Below, piece by piece: positions 10,617 to 22,019 of a stretch of DNA of 64,000 bases. Under the pieces are notes generated by a model. It saw only the letters and a list, made by a program, of their open reading frames with translations, searched no databases and was not told where the DNA came from. Both the position numbers and the translations under genes were made by a program. Within the stretch, counting starts at the first letter, position 1. Every line of letters starts with the position of its first letter. The stretch is from Alentia gelatinosa (lineage: Eukaryota; Annelida; Polychaeta; Phyllodocida; Polynoidae), in the NCBI GenBank assembly GCA_950022655.1, contig OX465587.1, positions 34,103,716 to 34,167,715 of the forward strand. Direction: 5' to 3'.

Positions 10617-11060
10617 GTACTTCACATACAATTGCCTATACCTGTCTTCTACACTCGACACCAGGTTTCCCACGTAAGGACTCTCAGAATCACGTTCCTA
10701 AACCTGCACTTATCCCTTTCCCTGCAGCACCCAGTTTTCTGACCACCATTGTACAGCAGGCATTGCCTGCATAAACGACCCTGCTACAGCAGGCACCTTT
10801 TTTGAAAATAGCAATGTCACATGATGTGTCATGTGATTTGAGTAATTTACCTTGGTAGCTGATGATATTTTGCAATACCAAATCAAAGGTCAATATGCCG
10901 TTTTTACTATGTCAAAATTTCTTTTAATTCAAACAATTATTTTTTTATTTATTGAATTTTGTATATAAGTATCAATGATGCCTCTATGATGCCTGGAGGC
11001 ATCATGCTGCGGTAGCCAGGGGAATGCCTGGAGGCATCATGCTGCTGTTAAAGGGTTAAA
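10617..11060. repeat. Region of short palindromic micro-repeats
   Basis: Contains GCAGGCATTGCCTGC (about 10756), CTGCTACAGCAG and two copies of ATGCCTGGAGGCATCATGCTG (about 10990 and 11026); the first lies in a 20-nt stem-loop ATGATGCCTGGAGGCATCAT. The rest is AT-rich. Confidence 0.5.
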
Positions 11061-11825
11061 AATGAGGAAACAAAATCGGGTCTCAAAGATATGTACATTG
11101 AAAAGAAAGTAAGCGTTTTCATTAAGTTGTCGTCCAGTATTGGGTCAGAGAATATCGGCATGTTAGGTCATATAGGCCACCACTGGTTTCAGTGTCTTTC
11201 TGATTTTTGCTATGAGAATGCATTATTTGATAATACTGCACATTCAGGCAGAATATGATATTGTTCTGGCAAGAGATAAAATTACTACCCATGATGCATT
11301 TCTCACGCGTCACGTGCCCCACTCTAATCACGTGACTTCCGGTAGCCATTGTGAAGCGCCCTCATGCGCCAGCCGCTCCGTGTTGAGATCGTTAATAGGG
11401 CTTATCTAGTTTTCCTCCCTGTGAAAATAATCCTCCCATTCTAGAACTTGAGCTCTGTGTTTGCGCAGCTCTGCCCGCTTTCCTGAGGCCGACACTTTGT
11501 CGGGTTTCAGCTGAGAACAGTTCAGCAGTCACACAAACAGCCACACACAAGATGAGATGGCTTCTCAAATATTGGTTGATCTTGTTTGTAGGAGTCTCAT
11601 CAATTTTTCTTGGTTTATAACCAGGTTCCCACCTAGGATTACAGGCGTGATTACCAAACCCTTTCTCTAAGCGGTAAATTGGACAAAAATCAATCAAAAT
11701 ATCGGATTTCCATTTTGAACGCCCTCAACGCCGTCCGCGCTATAAATGTGCTCCAAATGAAGTTAGCTGAAATGGATAGCGAGCAGATTGGAAGCGGCGC
11801 TGAGAGGCTGGATCTGCAGCCCTTT
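11061..11825. other. Non-coding; small CpG/E-box patch at about 11300-11390
   Basis: 11300-11390 has CACGCGTCACGTGCC, TCACGTGACTTCCGG and CATTGTGAAGCGCC (E-box and ETS-like). No gene can be supported in the remainder. Confidence 0.35.
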
Positions 11826-12190
11826 ACTTTACCATGCTGCCTTATTCTTTTACTGTCCATACTGCCCTTGTCGTTACTCCTTTACTGCCGCATACTGCCC
11901 TTTTCCATAATCTTTACTGTCTCATACTGCCCTTTCCTGGCTCTTTTACTGCCCCATACTGCCTTTTTTCCTTATTCCATTACTTCCCCGTATTGCCCTT
12001 TTCCTTACACCTTTACTGTCCCGTACTGCCATTTCCTTATTCCTTTACTGTCCCATACTGCCCTTTTCCGTAATCTTTACTGCCACATACTGCCATTTTC
12101 CTTACTTTTCTACTGCCCATACTGCCTTTTTCCTTACTCTTTTACTGTTGCATACTGTCATTTTCCTTACTCCTTTACTGCCTCTTTACC
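11826..12190 (+). repeat. Minisatellite, unit about 38-42 bp (TACTGCCCTTTTCCTTA-like)
   Basis: About nine units of CTTTACTGTCCCATACTGCC plus TTTTCCTTATTC. The hydrophobic Leu/Phe/Tyr/Pro frames across it are translations of the repeat. Confidence 0.85.
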
Positions 12191-12243
12191 GTAAGATGGT
12201 TAGAACCTTGATGTTAAAGTTGAAGTCTAGGAAAATGGATTAT

Positions 12244-12388
12244 AGAGAAACAGGCTTACTGTCTCTGTACGGATTAAATACGCGGTAAAATCGGCGATCA
12301 GATGAACCGATGCCGAAGGCAGAGGTTCATCTCATCGCCGATTTTACCAAGTATTTTATCCGTACGGAGACAGTCAGCCTGTTTCTCT
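12244..12388. mobile_element. Long palindrome with a PAL-like tip (145 bp, arms about 65 bp)
   Basis: AGAGAAACAGGCTTACTGTC pairs with GACAGTCAGCCTGTTTCTCT, GTACGGATTAAATACGCGG with the matching right arm, and AAAATCGGCGATC with ATCGCCGATTTT. The tip reads CGATGCCGAAGGCAGAGG. A hairpin without the second PAL module. Confidence 0.75.
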
Positions 12389-13454
12389 ATTATTATATAC
12401 CTCAAAATATCCAATTTTTAGCCTTGCTTCTGGGTGAGTTTTTTTTTATTTCGCCGCCGTACATGCCCCGTACGCCACATACATACCCCGTACGTCACCT
12501 AGGTGTCGTACGGATATAAATACGACATGGGTAGGAGCGGGCCGTATGTATAGGATATACTACCACAGGTAATATACAGGTAATATACATTTTGAATCAA
12601 AATCTTGAAATAAAATCCTTTACAGAGTACATATATGAACTAGGATGAGTGCGGTACTTCTAAAGTATGATACTGACGTAACAGCCACCTTGATAATTCA
12701 ACTAATTACAAACATCATCACTTAGTCCGTATCCTTTTTCCTGTATTTCTTGTTCAGATAATGTTGGGTTAAATGGTCAGTAAGGGCACAAGGGTGAATA
12801 ACTGGTCAAACAGGTTTGCAGGCTCTGTACCATGTTGGGAGTCTGTCCCATCAGATTCAGGTTGTTAGTAGGAGAATTCAGTGATAGTGAAGGGTTAGAT
12901 TCTTTACTGTAAGCTGAAAGCCTGTGTGAGCATTCTATCGTCTAGATGACATATATGAGCGCGTTTTCCCGCCCTCAAAAAGACTATGCCAAATTGGATT
13001 GTTCGACTGCTACTTGAGCAGCTATAAATGAACTTTGTGCTTCCTGTTCCTTTTATGAGCACCACCATTAGATGAACCTCAGACACTGAACATGAAAGTC
13101 CTCCTGATGCTGTAATTCATTTCCATGCAACTATACTGCCATGTAGTCTCATTCAGAACACCCTGAAAACTGTATTTTGAAATATTCTGGCGCCTGTGGC
13201 AGAGTCCTAGTGGTGCGTGGCATAACGGAGAATGTGTATGGAGAGTGAGGCCGCCCAGCTGTCAGAAGGCCAGACTTGATGGTGTAGACATCACATCACA
13301 ATCATCAGTTTTCACCGACAAGGAGGGAAAAACACAACCCAATCTGCCCATCAGCAAAGGCCATTAGACAGATCGATGGACGAAGCACCGAGAAAAGCCC
13401 GCCAAGAACAAAAGGCGGTCTTATACAGCAGTGAGGCAGACGACTTCCCGCAAA
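12389..13454. other. No gene seen
   Basis: Non-coding. 12760-13000 has weak similarity to R4 (ATAGTGAAGGGTTAGATT, ACTGTAAGCT, CGCCCTCAAAAAG). 13280-13455 shows no feature. Confidence 0.35.
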
Positions 13455-13742
13455 TTCACACTCTCCATACACAGTCTTCATACACAGTCTTCGTACACAC
13501 TCTCCATACACACTCTCCATACATACTCTCCATACACTCTCCATACACACTCTCCATACACAGTCTCCATACACACTCTCCATACAGCCTCTATACAATC
13601 TCCGTACACACTCTCCATACAGTCTCCATACTCCATACAATCTCCGTACACACTCTCCATACACTCCATACACACCCTCCACACGCACTCTCCATACACA
13701 CTCTCCACACGCTCTCTCCATACACACTCTCCATACACAGTG
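13455..13742 (+). repeat. Minisatellite, unit about 14-15 bp (CTCTCCATACACA)
   Basis: About 20 short units with variants CAGTCTTCATACA, CAATCTCCGTACA and TCTCCACACG. The Ser/His/Thr-rich and Val/Tyr/Glu/Cys/Met/Arg-rich frames on the two strands are repeat translations. Confidence 0.9.
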
Positions 13743-14019
13743 GAGGCTGCTGTCATCTGAACCTGTGTACATGAGGCACACTCGGCTCTCACCGACGCCG
13801 CCTTCCTTATTTGCCACAACGAGGCTCTCACAGGAAGTAGAGGGCGCTGTTGTCGATACCTCATCTCGCAGGAGGAGATTTCGATGAGAGTCGGCGAGAT
13901 GTGATAAATGTCGTCTGCGGCGTTTGGCTATTTACGTAAAAGGCCGGTAGGTGGCGCGGTGGCGACAAAACGCGGCGTCCCTGTGTTATATTACAGGGCG
14001 GCCAACGTCCCTCTTGCGT
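13743..14019. other. Moderately CpG-rich spacer
   Basis: CGGCGAGATG and GGCGCGGTGGCGAC pieces are present, but no gene or element is supported. Confidence 0.35.
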
Positions 14020-14515
14020 CTCCCTCTCTGTCTCGCAGTCTCTCTCTTTCTGCCTCTCTCTCTTTCCCTTTCTCTTTCTCTCTGTCTCTATCTCTGTCTC
14101 TCTGACTCTGTATCTCTCTCTCAGTTTGTCTGTCTCTGTCTCTCTATCTCCCTCGCTCTTTCTCCGCTCTCTCTCTCTCTCTCTGTCATAGTCTCATTTT
14201 CTCCCTCCTTCTCTCTACCTCTCTCGCTCTTTCTCTCTATTGCCCCAGTCTCTCACTTTCTGCCTCTCTCCCTTTTCTCTAATTCTCCCATCATCCGTCT
14301 GTTTTCCTACACCTGGTTTTCTATCCTCTTTTTCACTTTGTCCCACCCTTTCTATTCCTCTCCCTATTTCTCCTCTACCTCGTTTACTCTTGTTTTACCC
14401 TCCCTTACTCTTTCCCCTTCCCTCCCCAATTCTCATTCTCTCCCTCATTGTTTTATTTCTCCCTCTATTTCCCTTCCTCTCCCACTTTCTCCTCTCCCTC
14501 CTATCGTTGTCCATA
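14020..14515 (+). repeat. (TCTC)n-rich polypyrimidine tract
   Basis: About 500 bp of CT-rich sequence with TCTCTCTCTGTCTC runs grading into CTCCCT. Ser/Leu-rich frames are composition artefacts. Confidence 0.85.
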
Positions 14516-14555
14516 TCCTTATCCTGACTCTATATATTCATCGCCCCGGCAGACC

Positions 14556-14849
14556 TCAGTGGAAACCTACAAATTTTGGTCAAAGTCATCGTTGTCCACG
14601 GTACGATGCAGAGTAATGTGAACGAGGGGACAGCCAAGTGAATATCACATAGCATTCAAACTAATGGGAGAATGACTTCTTTGACCAAATAGAGTGGCTT
14701 TCTGTATTTATCTCATCCCTGTACACATCAAAAGAATGGATGACACACAGGATATAGACCATGGAGAACAGACTGCAATACTCATAGGGGCATGGAGAAC
14801 GAGTTCCCATTGTTGAGCCTATTGGACAAAAATACCAGGGGTGAGATAA
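14556..14849 (-). mobile_element. PAL-A palindromic element, copy A3
   Basis: Hairpin arms TTTGGTCAAAGTCATCGTTG and GAATGACTTCTTTGACCAAA with tip GAACGAGGGGACAGCCAAGTGAA, then TTTATCTCATCCCTG, a CATTGTTGAGCCTATTGG box and ACCAGGGGTGAGATAA. It abuts A4 directly. Confidence 0.75.
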
Positions 14850-15113
14850 TAAAGAAGAAACCAACAAGATTTGGTCAAAGTTGTCGTTCTCCACGAGTTT
14901 GATTCGGAGTAATATGAACGAGGCGACAGCAGAGTTAATATTACATAGCATTCAAACGAGTTGGGGAATGACTTCTTTGACCAAAACGAGTTGCTTTCTG
15001 TGTTTATCTCACCCCTGTACGCACTAAAAGAATAGACAACACACAGGATATTGACCATGTAGAACAGACTTCAATACTTGTAGGGGCATAGAGAACGAGT
15101 TCCCAATGTTAAG
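14850..15113 (-). mobile_element. PAL-A palindromic element, copy A4 (3' end missing)
   Basis: Same arm subfamily as A3 (AAACCAACAAGA, TTTGGTCAAAGTTGTCGTTC .. GAATGACTTCTTTGACCAAA; tip GAACGAGGCGACAGCAGAGTTAA). It continues to CCAATGTTAAG and stops before the terminal GGGGTGAGATAA. Head-to-tail with A3 with no gap. Confidence 0.75.
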
Positions 15114-15117
15114 CTGA

Positions 15118-15230
15118 GCCTCCACTCACGCTGGACTCAGCCCCAGCCCCAGCCGCCACTGCTGCCGCCACCGCCCCCATCCCCAGCCCCAGCCCCACCC
15201 CGAGCCCCAGCCACCCCCCAACCACTGCCG
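15118..15230 (+). repeat. AGCCCC-rich low-complexity stretch
   Basis: CAGCCCCAGCCCC and CCGCCACC runs immediately left of the MITE at 15235. Confidence 0.75.
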
Positions 15231-15234
15231 CCAT

Positions 15235-15624
15235 CACTGCACGAAAACCATCATTTTACATATGAATGCGCCCAGCGTCTATAAGTAGGTATTTTGCGTC
15301 TACAAGATCGTCTTAATCTCCATGTGTATACACCTCATCTGTGGGCGTATATATATAAGCGTCCAGTAAACAGTGCTTCACTGAGAGCGGGCGGGGGGTG
15401 GGTGGGGCTTCCTACTGAGGACACCTGTACTTCTACCAACACAAAGGGGCGGGAGGGGCGGGGGCAGAGGGTATTTTCTCTCATATACGCCGGGTGTGAA
15501 ATACAGCCAAGACGCGTCTGTCTTATATAAGGCCTGGGCGTATATAAATGAAAACAGTATTCAGCCAATACATGCACTTCCGTGATGGCGTATATGTGAA
15601 TAAAATGGTGGTTTTCGTGCAGTG
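15235..15624 (+). mobile_element. CACTG-ended MITE (CMC/EnSpm-like), copy M1, 390 bp
   Basis: Terminal inverted repeats CACTGCACGAAAACCATCAT and ATGGTGGTTTTCGTGCAGTG. The interior has CATATACGCC/GGCGTATAT repeats, a G-rich stretch and TTCCTACTGAGGACACCTGT. Flanks CAT and CGT are compatible with a decayed 3-bp duplication. No transposase. The same family occurs at 23113-23529 and 45705-46118. Confidence 0.88.
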
Positions 15625-16644
15625 CGTTGTCAGCTTTCACAGCGGACACTGCCCACCTCACCATTAAAGGCATTCTTCATCTCCACACAATTTCAAAAGA
15701 GGTTTCATTTTAAATGTAGAATCAATTCACAGAATGAAAGGCGATCTGTAAGAACTTGCGCCATTATTCTAAGTCCGTTGTGAGGAGTTTTAAAACAACG
15801 CTCTCAAAATACATTGTTATGAATCCTATCAAGGTTTGCGTGTAAAAGGAGCACAACTCCCACAAGAACAACAAGCACAGGTTGTGTTAGGATGAAGCTG
15901 TGTTACGGTTTTATAGAATACAAAACGATGAATCTTGAGTTTCCCTTTACAACAGTCTCTCAATTAAACAAAGGAGCGATCTCTGCATGGGTGTTCATCA
16001 AAAGATGGAAAGGGACCATTCATAAAGTACGTACACACAGGCGCCAGGGAAATACCGTAAATTTCACGGGCAACCGTCACATTTTTGTGGCCGTATTTGC
16101 TAACTGTAATGAACCGTATTTTGACTACGTTACTAACCCGTAAATAGAAAATTTGCAAATAATATATGAATATATTACACAAATGGACTAGTTTCATATT
16201 GTATACTGAAAACGTTTAAAGTACAATACCGTTTTCTGAAACCAAATATACGGTATGAAACTGTAGATAGGATTACGGTAATAAACTGTCCAAGTTTAAG
16301 GGAGTATCCCGTATATTATACTGAAGTTCCTTACAGTGTGGCCAGACTGGGTCGCTAGACTTTAGACCTCGTTCACAGTTAACAAGCGACACAGACTAAT
16401 ATGTCAACTGACCAGCAGGAACTGTACACACGATCTCCCCCCGCAGTCCGCAATCACTCTCAGAGCACAGATACCGCCACTATTCACATCAGAAATGGAG
16501 ACGATACTGTGCACATTGAGAGGACTGGTCAGACATCCCTTACAGCCGGGCTCCCTACACCTCTACACTTAGTCCTGCTGTCAAAATCAGTCTGCAGCAT
16601 TTCCTCCTCCTGGTGTATCATTCCATTCTTACCTTAGCCATCCC
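15625..16644. other. No gene or repeat seen
   Basis: About 1 kb of non-coding, AT-leaning sequence; ACGGTA/TACCGT words recur near 16050-16330. Frames such as 15892-16143 have no recognised domain. Confidence 0.4.
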
Positions 16645-17090
16645 GTGATGATCTGTTGCACCCCTTCCCATCTTGTCATGGTCTGTTGCACCCCTTCCCA
16701 TCCTCTCATGGTCTGTTGCATCCCTTCCCATCTAGTCATGGTCTGTTGCACCCCTTCCCACCATGTTATGGTCTGTTGCAACCCTTCCCATCTTGTCATG
16801 GTCTGTCACAGCCCTTCCCATCCTCTCATGCTCTGTCACACCCCTTCCCATCTTGTCATGGTCTGTTGCACCCCTTCTCATCCTCTCATGGTCTGTCACA
16901 GCCCTTCCCATTCTCTTCTGCTCTGTCACACCCCTTCCCACCTTGTCATGGTCTGTTGCACCCTTTCTTATCCTCTCATGGTCTGTTGCACACCTTCCCA
17001 TTCTCTTCTGCTCTGTCACACCCCTTCCCGCCTTGTCCATGGTCTGTTGCACCCCTTCTCATTCTCTCATGGTCTTTCTCACTGCTTCCC
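16645..17090 (+). repeat. Minisatellite, 30-bp unit (CCTTCCCATCTTGTCATGGT)
   Basis: About 15 units of CATGGTCTGTTGCACCCCTT plus CCCATCTTGT with variants (GTCACAG, CCTCTCATG). The unit length is a multiple of 3, so several frames on both strands stay open. No gene is inferred. Confidence 0.92.
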
Positions 17091-17164
17091 ATCCTGCCTT
17101 GCCACACCCTTGCCCATCTTTCACACCCTATATCTCCCTTTGTCTGAGCTCCTCTGATACACCA

Positions 17165-17212
17165 CACCAACCCACCCCGTCCCGCCCCGTCCCGCCCCGT
17201 CCCGCCCGTCGG
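17165..17212 (+). repeat. (CCCCGTCCCG)n short tandem repeat
   Basis: About four units of CCCGCCCCGT. Confidence 0.8.
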
Positions 17213-17400
17213 CTTTCCAACAATCAAATAAGCTAGCATGGCTAAAAGGCTGTGTATTGAATAAGGCGGTGGCCGCCGGGTTACTGATGGCTGTATTAGG
17301 GGTGAAGACCATATTATGGGCGCCCCGGAGGCCTGTTGAGGCGTCGTCATGGCACTCTCTTCTCCAGACCCTAGCTCCTCCTGTGTCTGAGCCTTCTCAA
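17213..17400. other. No feature seen
   Basis: Short spacer before the next array. Confidence 0.3.
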
Positions 17401-18960
17401 CATTACACCCCGCATACATCCACTACTGAATAATATGATACCCGGCAGTACAACATTACACCCGCTACCTAATAATATAATACCCAGCACTATACAACAT
17501 TACACCCCGCATAAATCCACCACTGAATAATATAATACCCAGCTGTATACAACATTACACCCGCTACCTAATAATATAATACCCAGAACTATATAACATT
17601 ACACCCGCTACCTAATAATATAATACCCAGCACTATACAACATTACACCCGCATACATCCACTACTGAATAATATGATACCCAGCGGTACACAACATTAC
17701 ACCCGCTGCCTAATAATATAATACCCAGAACTATACAACATTACACCCGCTACCTAATAATATAATACCCAGCACTATACAACATTACACCCGCTACCTA
17801 ATAATATAATACCCAGCAGTATACAACATTACACCCGCATACATCCACTACTGAATAATATGATACCCAGCAGTACACAACATTACACCCCGCATACATC
17901 CACTACTGAATAATATAATACCCAGCACTATACAACATTACACCCGCTACCTAATAATATGATACCCAGTACTATACAACATTACACCTGCTACCTAATA
18001 ATATGATACCCAGCAGTATACAACATTACATCCGCTACCTAATGATATAATACCCAGCGGTATACAACATTACATCCGCTACCTAATGATATAATACCCA
18101 GCACTATACAACATTACACCAGCTACCTAATAATATGATACCCAGCACTATACAACATTACATCCGCTACCTAATAATATGATACCCAGGAGTATACAAC
18201 ATTACACCCCGCATACATCCACTACTGAATAGTATGATACCCGGCAGTACACAACATTACACCCGCTACCTAATAATATAATACCCAGCACTATACAACA
18301 TTACATCTCGCTACCTAATAATATGATATCCAGCAGTATACAAGTTTACACCCGTTACATAGTGATATGATACCCAGCACTATACAACGCCACATCCGCT
18401 ACCTAATAATATAATACCCAGCACTATACAACATTACACCCCCTACCTAATAATATAATACCCAGCAGTATACAAAATTACACCCAACATAAAACCCACC
18501 ACTAAATAATATACACAGCACTATGTAACATTACACCCACTACCTAATAATGTAATACCAAGCGCTATACATCATTACACTCGCTACCTAATAATATAAT
18601 ACCCAGCACTATACAACATTACACCCCGCATAAATCCACCACTGAATAATATAATACCCAGCTGTATACAACACTACATCCGCTACCTAATAATATAATA
18701 CCCAGCAGTATACAACATTACACCCAGAATATTTCTGCTACCGAATGATATAATACAGTGCACTAAACAACAATACCAGCACTGTACAACATAACACCCC
18801 ACATACATCCTCTACTGAATCATATAATACTGAGCACTATACAACACTACACCCCAAATACATCCACCACATAATAATATAATACCCGGCACTATGCAAC
18901 ATAATGTCCCTAATATAAATCGAGTTTACGTGGTGTAGTGTCCCTAATATATCCACCACT
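17400..18960 (+). repeat. AT-rich satellite with two unit lengths (44 bp and about 55 bp)
   Basis: The short unit is ACAACATTACACCCGCTACC / TAATAATATAATACCCAGCA / CTAT (44 bp). The long unit replaces the middle with CCGCATACATCCACTACTGA (about 55 bp). Roughly 30-35 units are interspersed irregularly and become more diverged after about 18480. Confidence 0.93.
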
Positions 18961-19221
18961 GAATAATATCAGGCTCACATACCAAGCAATGCATCTCACC
19001 ATAGATGAGACCTCTGGACAGTACAAAATAAGGACAGAATTCTCACTGGCTTTCAGCCATAGATGTTATAGATTTCGCTGCTGAGAGACAACTGAGAGCC
19101 TTTAAAGAAAGAGGCTCAGAGAAGTTATGAGAGGGATGCTTACTCGCCCCAGACAATCTCTAGATCTCTCCCTGCCTTCCTGGTCTGCCTTCCCTTCTCT
19201 CCCGCCTTCTCTCTGTATCTT
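18961..19221. other. No feature seen
   Basis: Spacer with no supported gene. Confidence 0.35.
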
Positions 19222-19808
19222 AAGTGGGATTCACACGGAGAGACTCATGGACTTGAGATTGGTGTACTTTACATATTTTCCCCAGTATCCGATGATTTTC
19301 CCTCTGTCCATTAATCTCAAAGCAGAATGTTGAAATTGAGCTTTCCCGTTCTCTATGGCGGAATTCATTCATAATGAAGGACAAATATGGTTCATAGTCT
19401 CAGACAATCTCCCTTTCCAAAAGTAGTCTCTGGCTTGCAGTTTTTTCCTGTATGAATGGGTTCCTTGAGACTCAAGTACCGATGTTCAGGGTACAGTCTC
19501 TGGTGCAGGGCCTCCTTTCCGTGTGAACCCGTGAAAAGGCACATCACTGAGACTGGGGGACCCTCCATATCAGCAAGAGTTACGCCAGTCTCTTCAAAAT
19601 CCCCGAAAAATTTTAAACAGGTTTAAAATCCAAATTGCTTGAGATTATGTGCCTTGGCAGGGGAAATTGTCTGCGCCAATTTTCCATTCTCCACCTAAGT
19701 CTCAGGGAATTAAGACCTGGGGGTGTCACACGAGGAGACTGTGTACCAGTAAATAATCTCAGACAAACCCTGCTTGAGGTATACGAGTCTCTCGTGTGAA
19801 TCCCACTT
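19222..19808. mobile_element. TIR element T1 (587 bp), possible TTAA-type MITE
   Basis: Left end AAGTGGGATTCACACGGAGA (continuing GACTC) and right end GAGTCTCTCGTGTGAATCCC (continuing ACTT) are inverted copies, 24 of 25 bp with one indel. The left flank makes TTAA with the first bases (CTTAAGTGGG); the right reads CCCACTTGAG, one change from TTAA. Internally AGTCTC/GAGACT words recur. No ORF. Confidence 0.75.
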
Positions 19809-19940
19809 GAGTAACCTCCCTCTCTGATCTCCACACACACCTACCTCTGAGCAGCACAAATACCCTGGTCCCCCGCCCGCCACTCCCTCCTACTTAAAGC
19901 AGCACCCCCACCAGGGGGATCAGGAGAACCATGCGTCATT
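19809..19940. other. No feature seen
   Basis: Short C-rich spacer. Confidence 0.3.
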
Positions 19941-20395
19941 CTCCCAGCAGAGATCCTGCGGGCTACCTCCTATGGCCACTTGTATCTCTGCCCCAACCTG
20001 CGCTTTGGGGAGTATTTTGCAGTTTTTTTGTACATAGAGATGCACATATTTATATGGTAAATAGTATACACTCATTTCTGTTTATTTGTTGCGTCAAACA
20101 GACATAGTCATAGGGATTACTTTCTTCAGTGGAAAGCACCTCATGTGTTCCAAGGTTTTGTTTGTCAACATGTCACATGTGCTCACTTGAAGGGGAATTG
20201 AAGGGGCAGTCTAATCAAATGTGGATTCACATTACAAAGTGGTTAAAAGCTGAAAATGAAACAGTTGGATTATCTCTGAAGCTCATTTAACAATTCTATA
20301 TTTCCCAACTCATGATATATCAGTTGTTTGAGTTTCATAATTTTGACAGATGCCTTGTTTTGAATCAGAAATGTTGGCTGGTTCCCCCTGTCCTT
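19941..20395 (+). repeat. Dispersed repeat R2, copy 1
   Basis: Parallels 48088-48540: CTCCCAGCAGAGATCCTGCG, CTGCCCCAACCTGC, ATAGAGATGCACATATTTAT, AGTGGAAAGCACC, GGTTTTGTTTGTC, CACATGTGCTCACTTGAAGG, ATTATCT, TTGCCTTGTTTTGAATC and GGCTGGTTCC in the same order. About 430-450 bp, no coding capacity. Class not recognised. Confidence 0.85.
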
Positions 20396-20869
20396 AAAGG
20401 TTACCCGGGCACCAGAGTATGACGCCATTGGGTTGAGGTAGAGATTAGCTCTAGTGCCGCGAAGAATCTGCTCGGAGAGTGACCACGCGTTACGTCCTCC
20501 TCCAACGAGGAGGCGCCCCGCTTGCCTCGTGAGAAGATGCTCGCTGAGTGACGGGGAACCAGGTTAGGAGTCTGTTGTCGCGAGGCAAGCGGCTTTTCTG
20601 AGCAGACGACATCCAAACTGAGCGTCCGTGTTAATGACAGGCGTTAAACAGCAATCAGAGGCCAGCCCGACGTCCCTAACACCACCCCCACCCACTTACA
20701 CACACCCATCGTCAGCCTGATTGCGATGGGACGTTTCTTATCTAAGAGCTAAATCGAGGATTAAATAAGCGAGCGGGAAAAGATGTAAACTGATAACGGG
20801 GGGTTTCAGAAGGAGGAGATTGCTCGATGTTTGGATTAAATCATCGAGAAGTGGCGTGATCAATTTACA
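20396..20869. other. No gene seen; inverted ACGAGG/GAGGCG words at about 20490-20540
   Basis: Around 20500, CGTCCTCCTCCAACGAGGAGG is a short inverted repeat. Nothing else can be supported. Confidence 0.35.
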
Positions 20870-21039
20870 AGTGAATACGAGGCAAGGCTACACTCTCCCA
20901 GCACTTCTTTGGCTCTGTATCCTGGTACTGAGATGTAGCATGATCATTTAATAGTGAATACGAGACAAGGATACACTCTCCCAGCACTTCTCTGGTTCTA
21001 TATCCACGTAATGAAATGTAGTATGATCAGTTGATATAC

Positions 21040-21323
21040 TATGAAAGAAACTGATGAGTGTTTGGTCTGTTTCTCGGTACGCCATCGAGTTTGGAGCGCT
21101 CAAGGTTATGAACGAGGCGATAGTCGAGTGAATATTCTGAAGCGCTTCAAACGAGATGGCTATCGGGGACACGGATGAAACACGAATATGTTTCTTATTT
21201 TATCTTAGCCTGGATATATTTATCTATTTATCACACATTGGGTATGAGTTACGGTACTCGCATGCCTGTTGAGTACGAGTTCCCAATGTTAAGCCTATGG
21301 ACATTTATACCAGGCTAAGATAA
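21040..21323 (-). mobile_element. PAL-A palindromic element, copy A5 (divergent ends)
   Basis: Hairpin arms CGCCATCGAGTTTGGAGCGCT and AGCGCTTCAAACGAGATGGC, tip GAACGAGGCGATAGTCGAGTGAA, then TTTATCTTAGCCTGGATA, CCAATGTTAAGCCTATGG and ACCAGGCTAAGATAA. The usual TCACCCC is changed to TTAGCC in both inverted boxes, a compensated change. Confidence 0.75.
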
Positions 21324-21459
21324 AAGGCTAGGCTAGTCATATTATGAGCATTTCTCTAGTTCTGTATCCTGGTGCTAAATTGATGGTAAATACGAGGCAA
21401 GGTTTATGTCACAAGCTGCACTCTCCCAGCACTTTTCTAGTTGTGTATCCTTGTTACCT

Positions 21460-21775
21460 ACTATATTTAAAATGGTAGAATTCCGTCGAATCCGCTTGAA
21501 GTTGCTCCCATACATAGAGACATAGTGAACCAAACCTGGGGGTGGAGAATGAGGGCCCACGAGAGTGAGATTCTCGTACAGTGAAAAACTCGAACCTGGT
21601 CTTCTTTTTTGTAGGACTTTACTCAGACAAACTTCTTCTCTTATGATTCATTTCAAGCCATGCCGAAATCAAAGTTTAATATTGTAGTTTTCTGATCTAC
21701 TTTTCTCGTGAGAAACCAATGAGATCGCAAGATTTTGCTGGTATCCCTTTCGAAAATCTGCTGGTTCCCCCACCC
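21460..21775 (+). repeat. Dispersed repeat R3, copy 1
   Basis: Matches 31180-31470: ACCTACTATAT, AGAGACATAGTGAACC, CACGAGAGTGAGATTCTCGT, TTATGATTCATTT, TGTAGTTTTCTGATCT and GAGAAACCAATGAGATC. Contains the inverted word ACGAGAGTGAGATTCTCGT. No ORF. Confidence 0.78.
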
Positions 21776-21804
21776 ACCACCAGGCTAAGTATTTGTCCAT
21801 TCCA

Positions 21805-22019
21805 GGGCATCGGGCTCTGTGGAGCAGTCAGCAGAGTGTCAGGCTGGAAATGAGGGTGATGCCGGTTCGAATCCTTCTACCGATAGTCGGGAAGATGATT
21901 TTTCAAATTTTTCACCTCTAACTGGGACTTACACTGGCCACCAGAGCAGACGTTTGCTACGCACGTTAAGTCGTAGTTCAGCGCAGACAGGGGTTGGTCG
22001 GACTCGACGAAGTCGCTAG
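21805..22019 (+). mobile_element. Second tRNA-like SINE family, one copy
   Basis: GTGGAGCAGTCAGCAGAGTG is a possible degenerate A-box zone, and GCCGGTTCGAATCC is a good B box about 40 nt later. It ends with CGACGAAGTCGCTAGT, and the same 3' end occurs just before the (TA)n run at 31.6 kb. It sits inside the 83-bp array. Confidence 0.5.

Noticed and set aside
13951..14616. 221-aa Ser/Leu-rich frame
   Set aside because: Translation of a CT-rich simple repeat running into a PAL-A element.
17400..18960. CRISPR-like array
   Set aside because: Units are contiguous diverged monomers without unique spacers, in a eukaryotic context.
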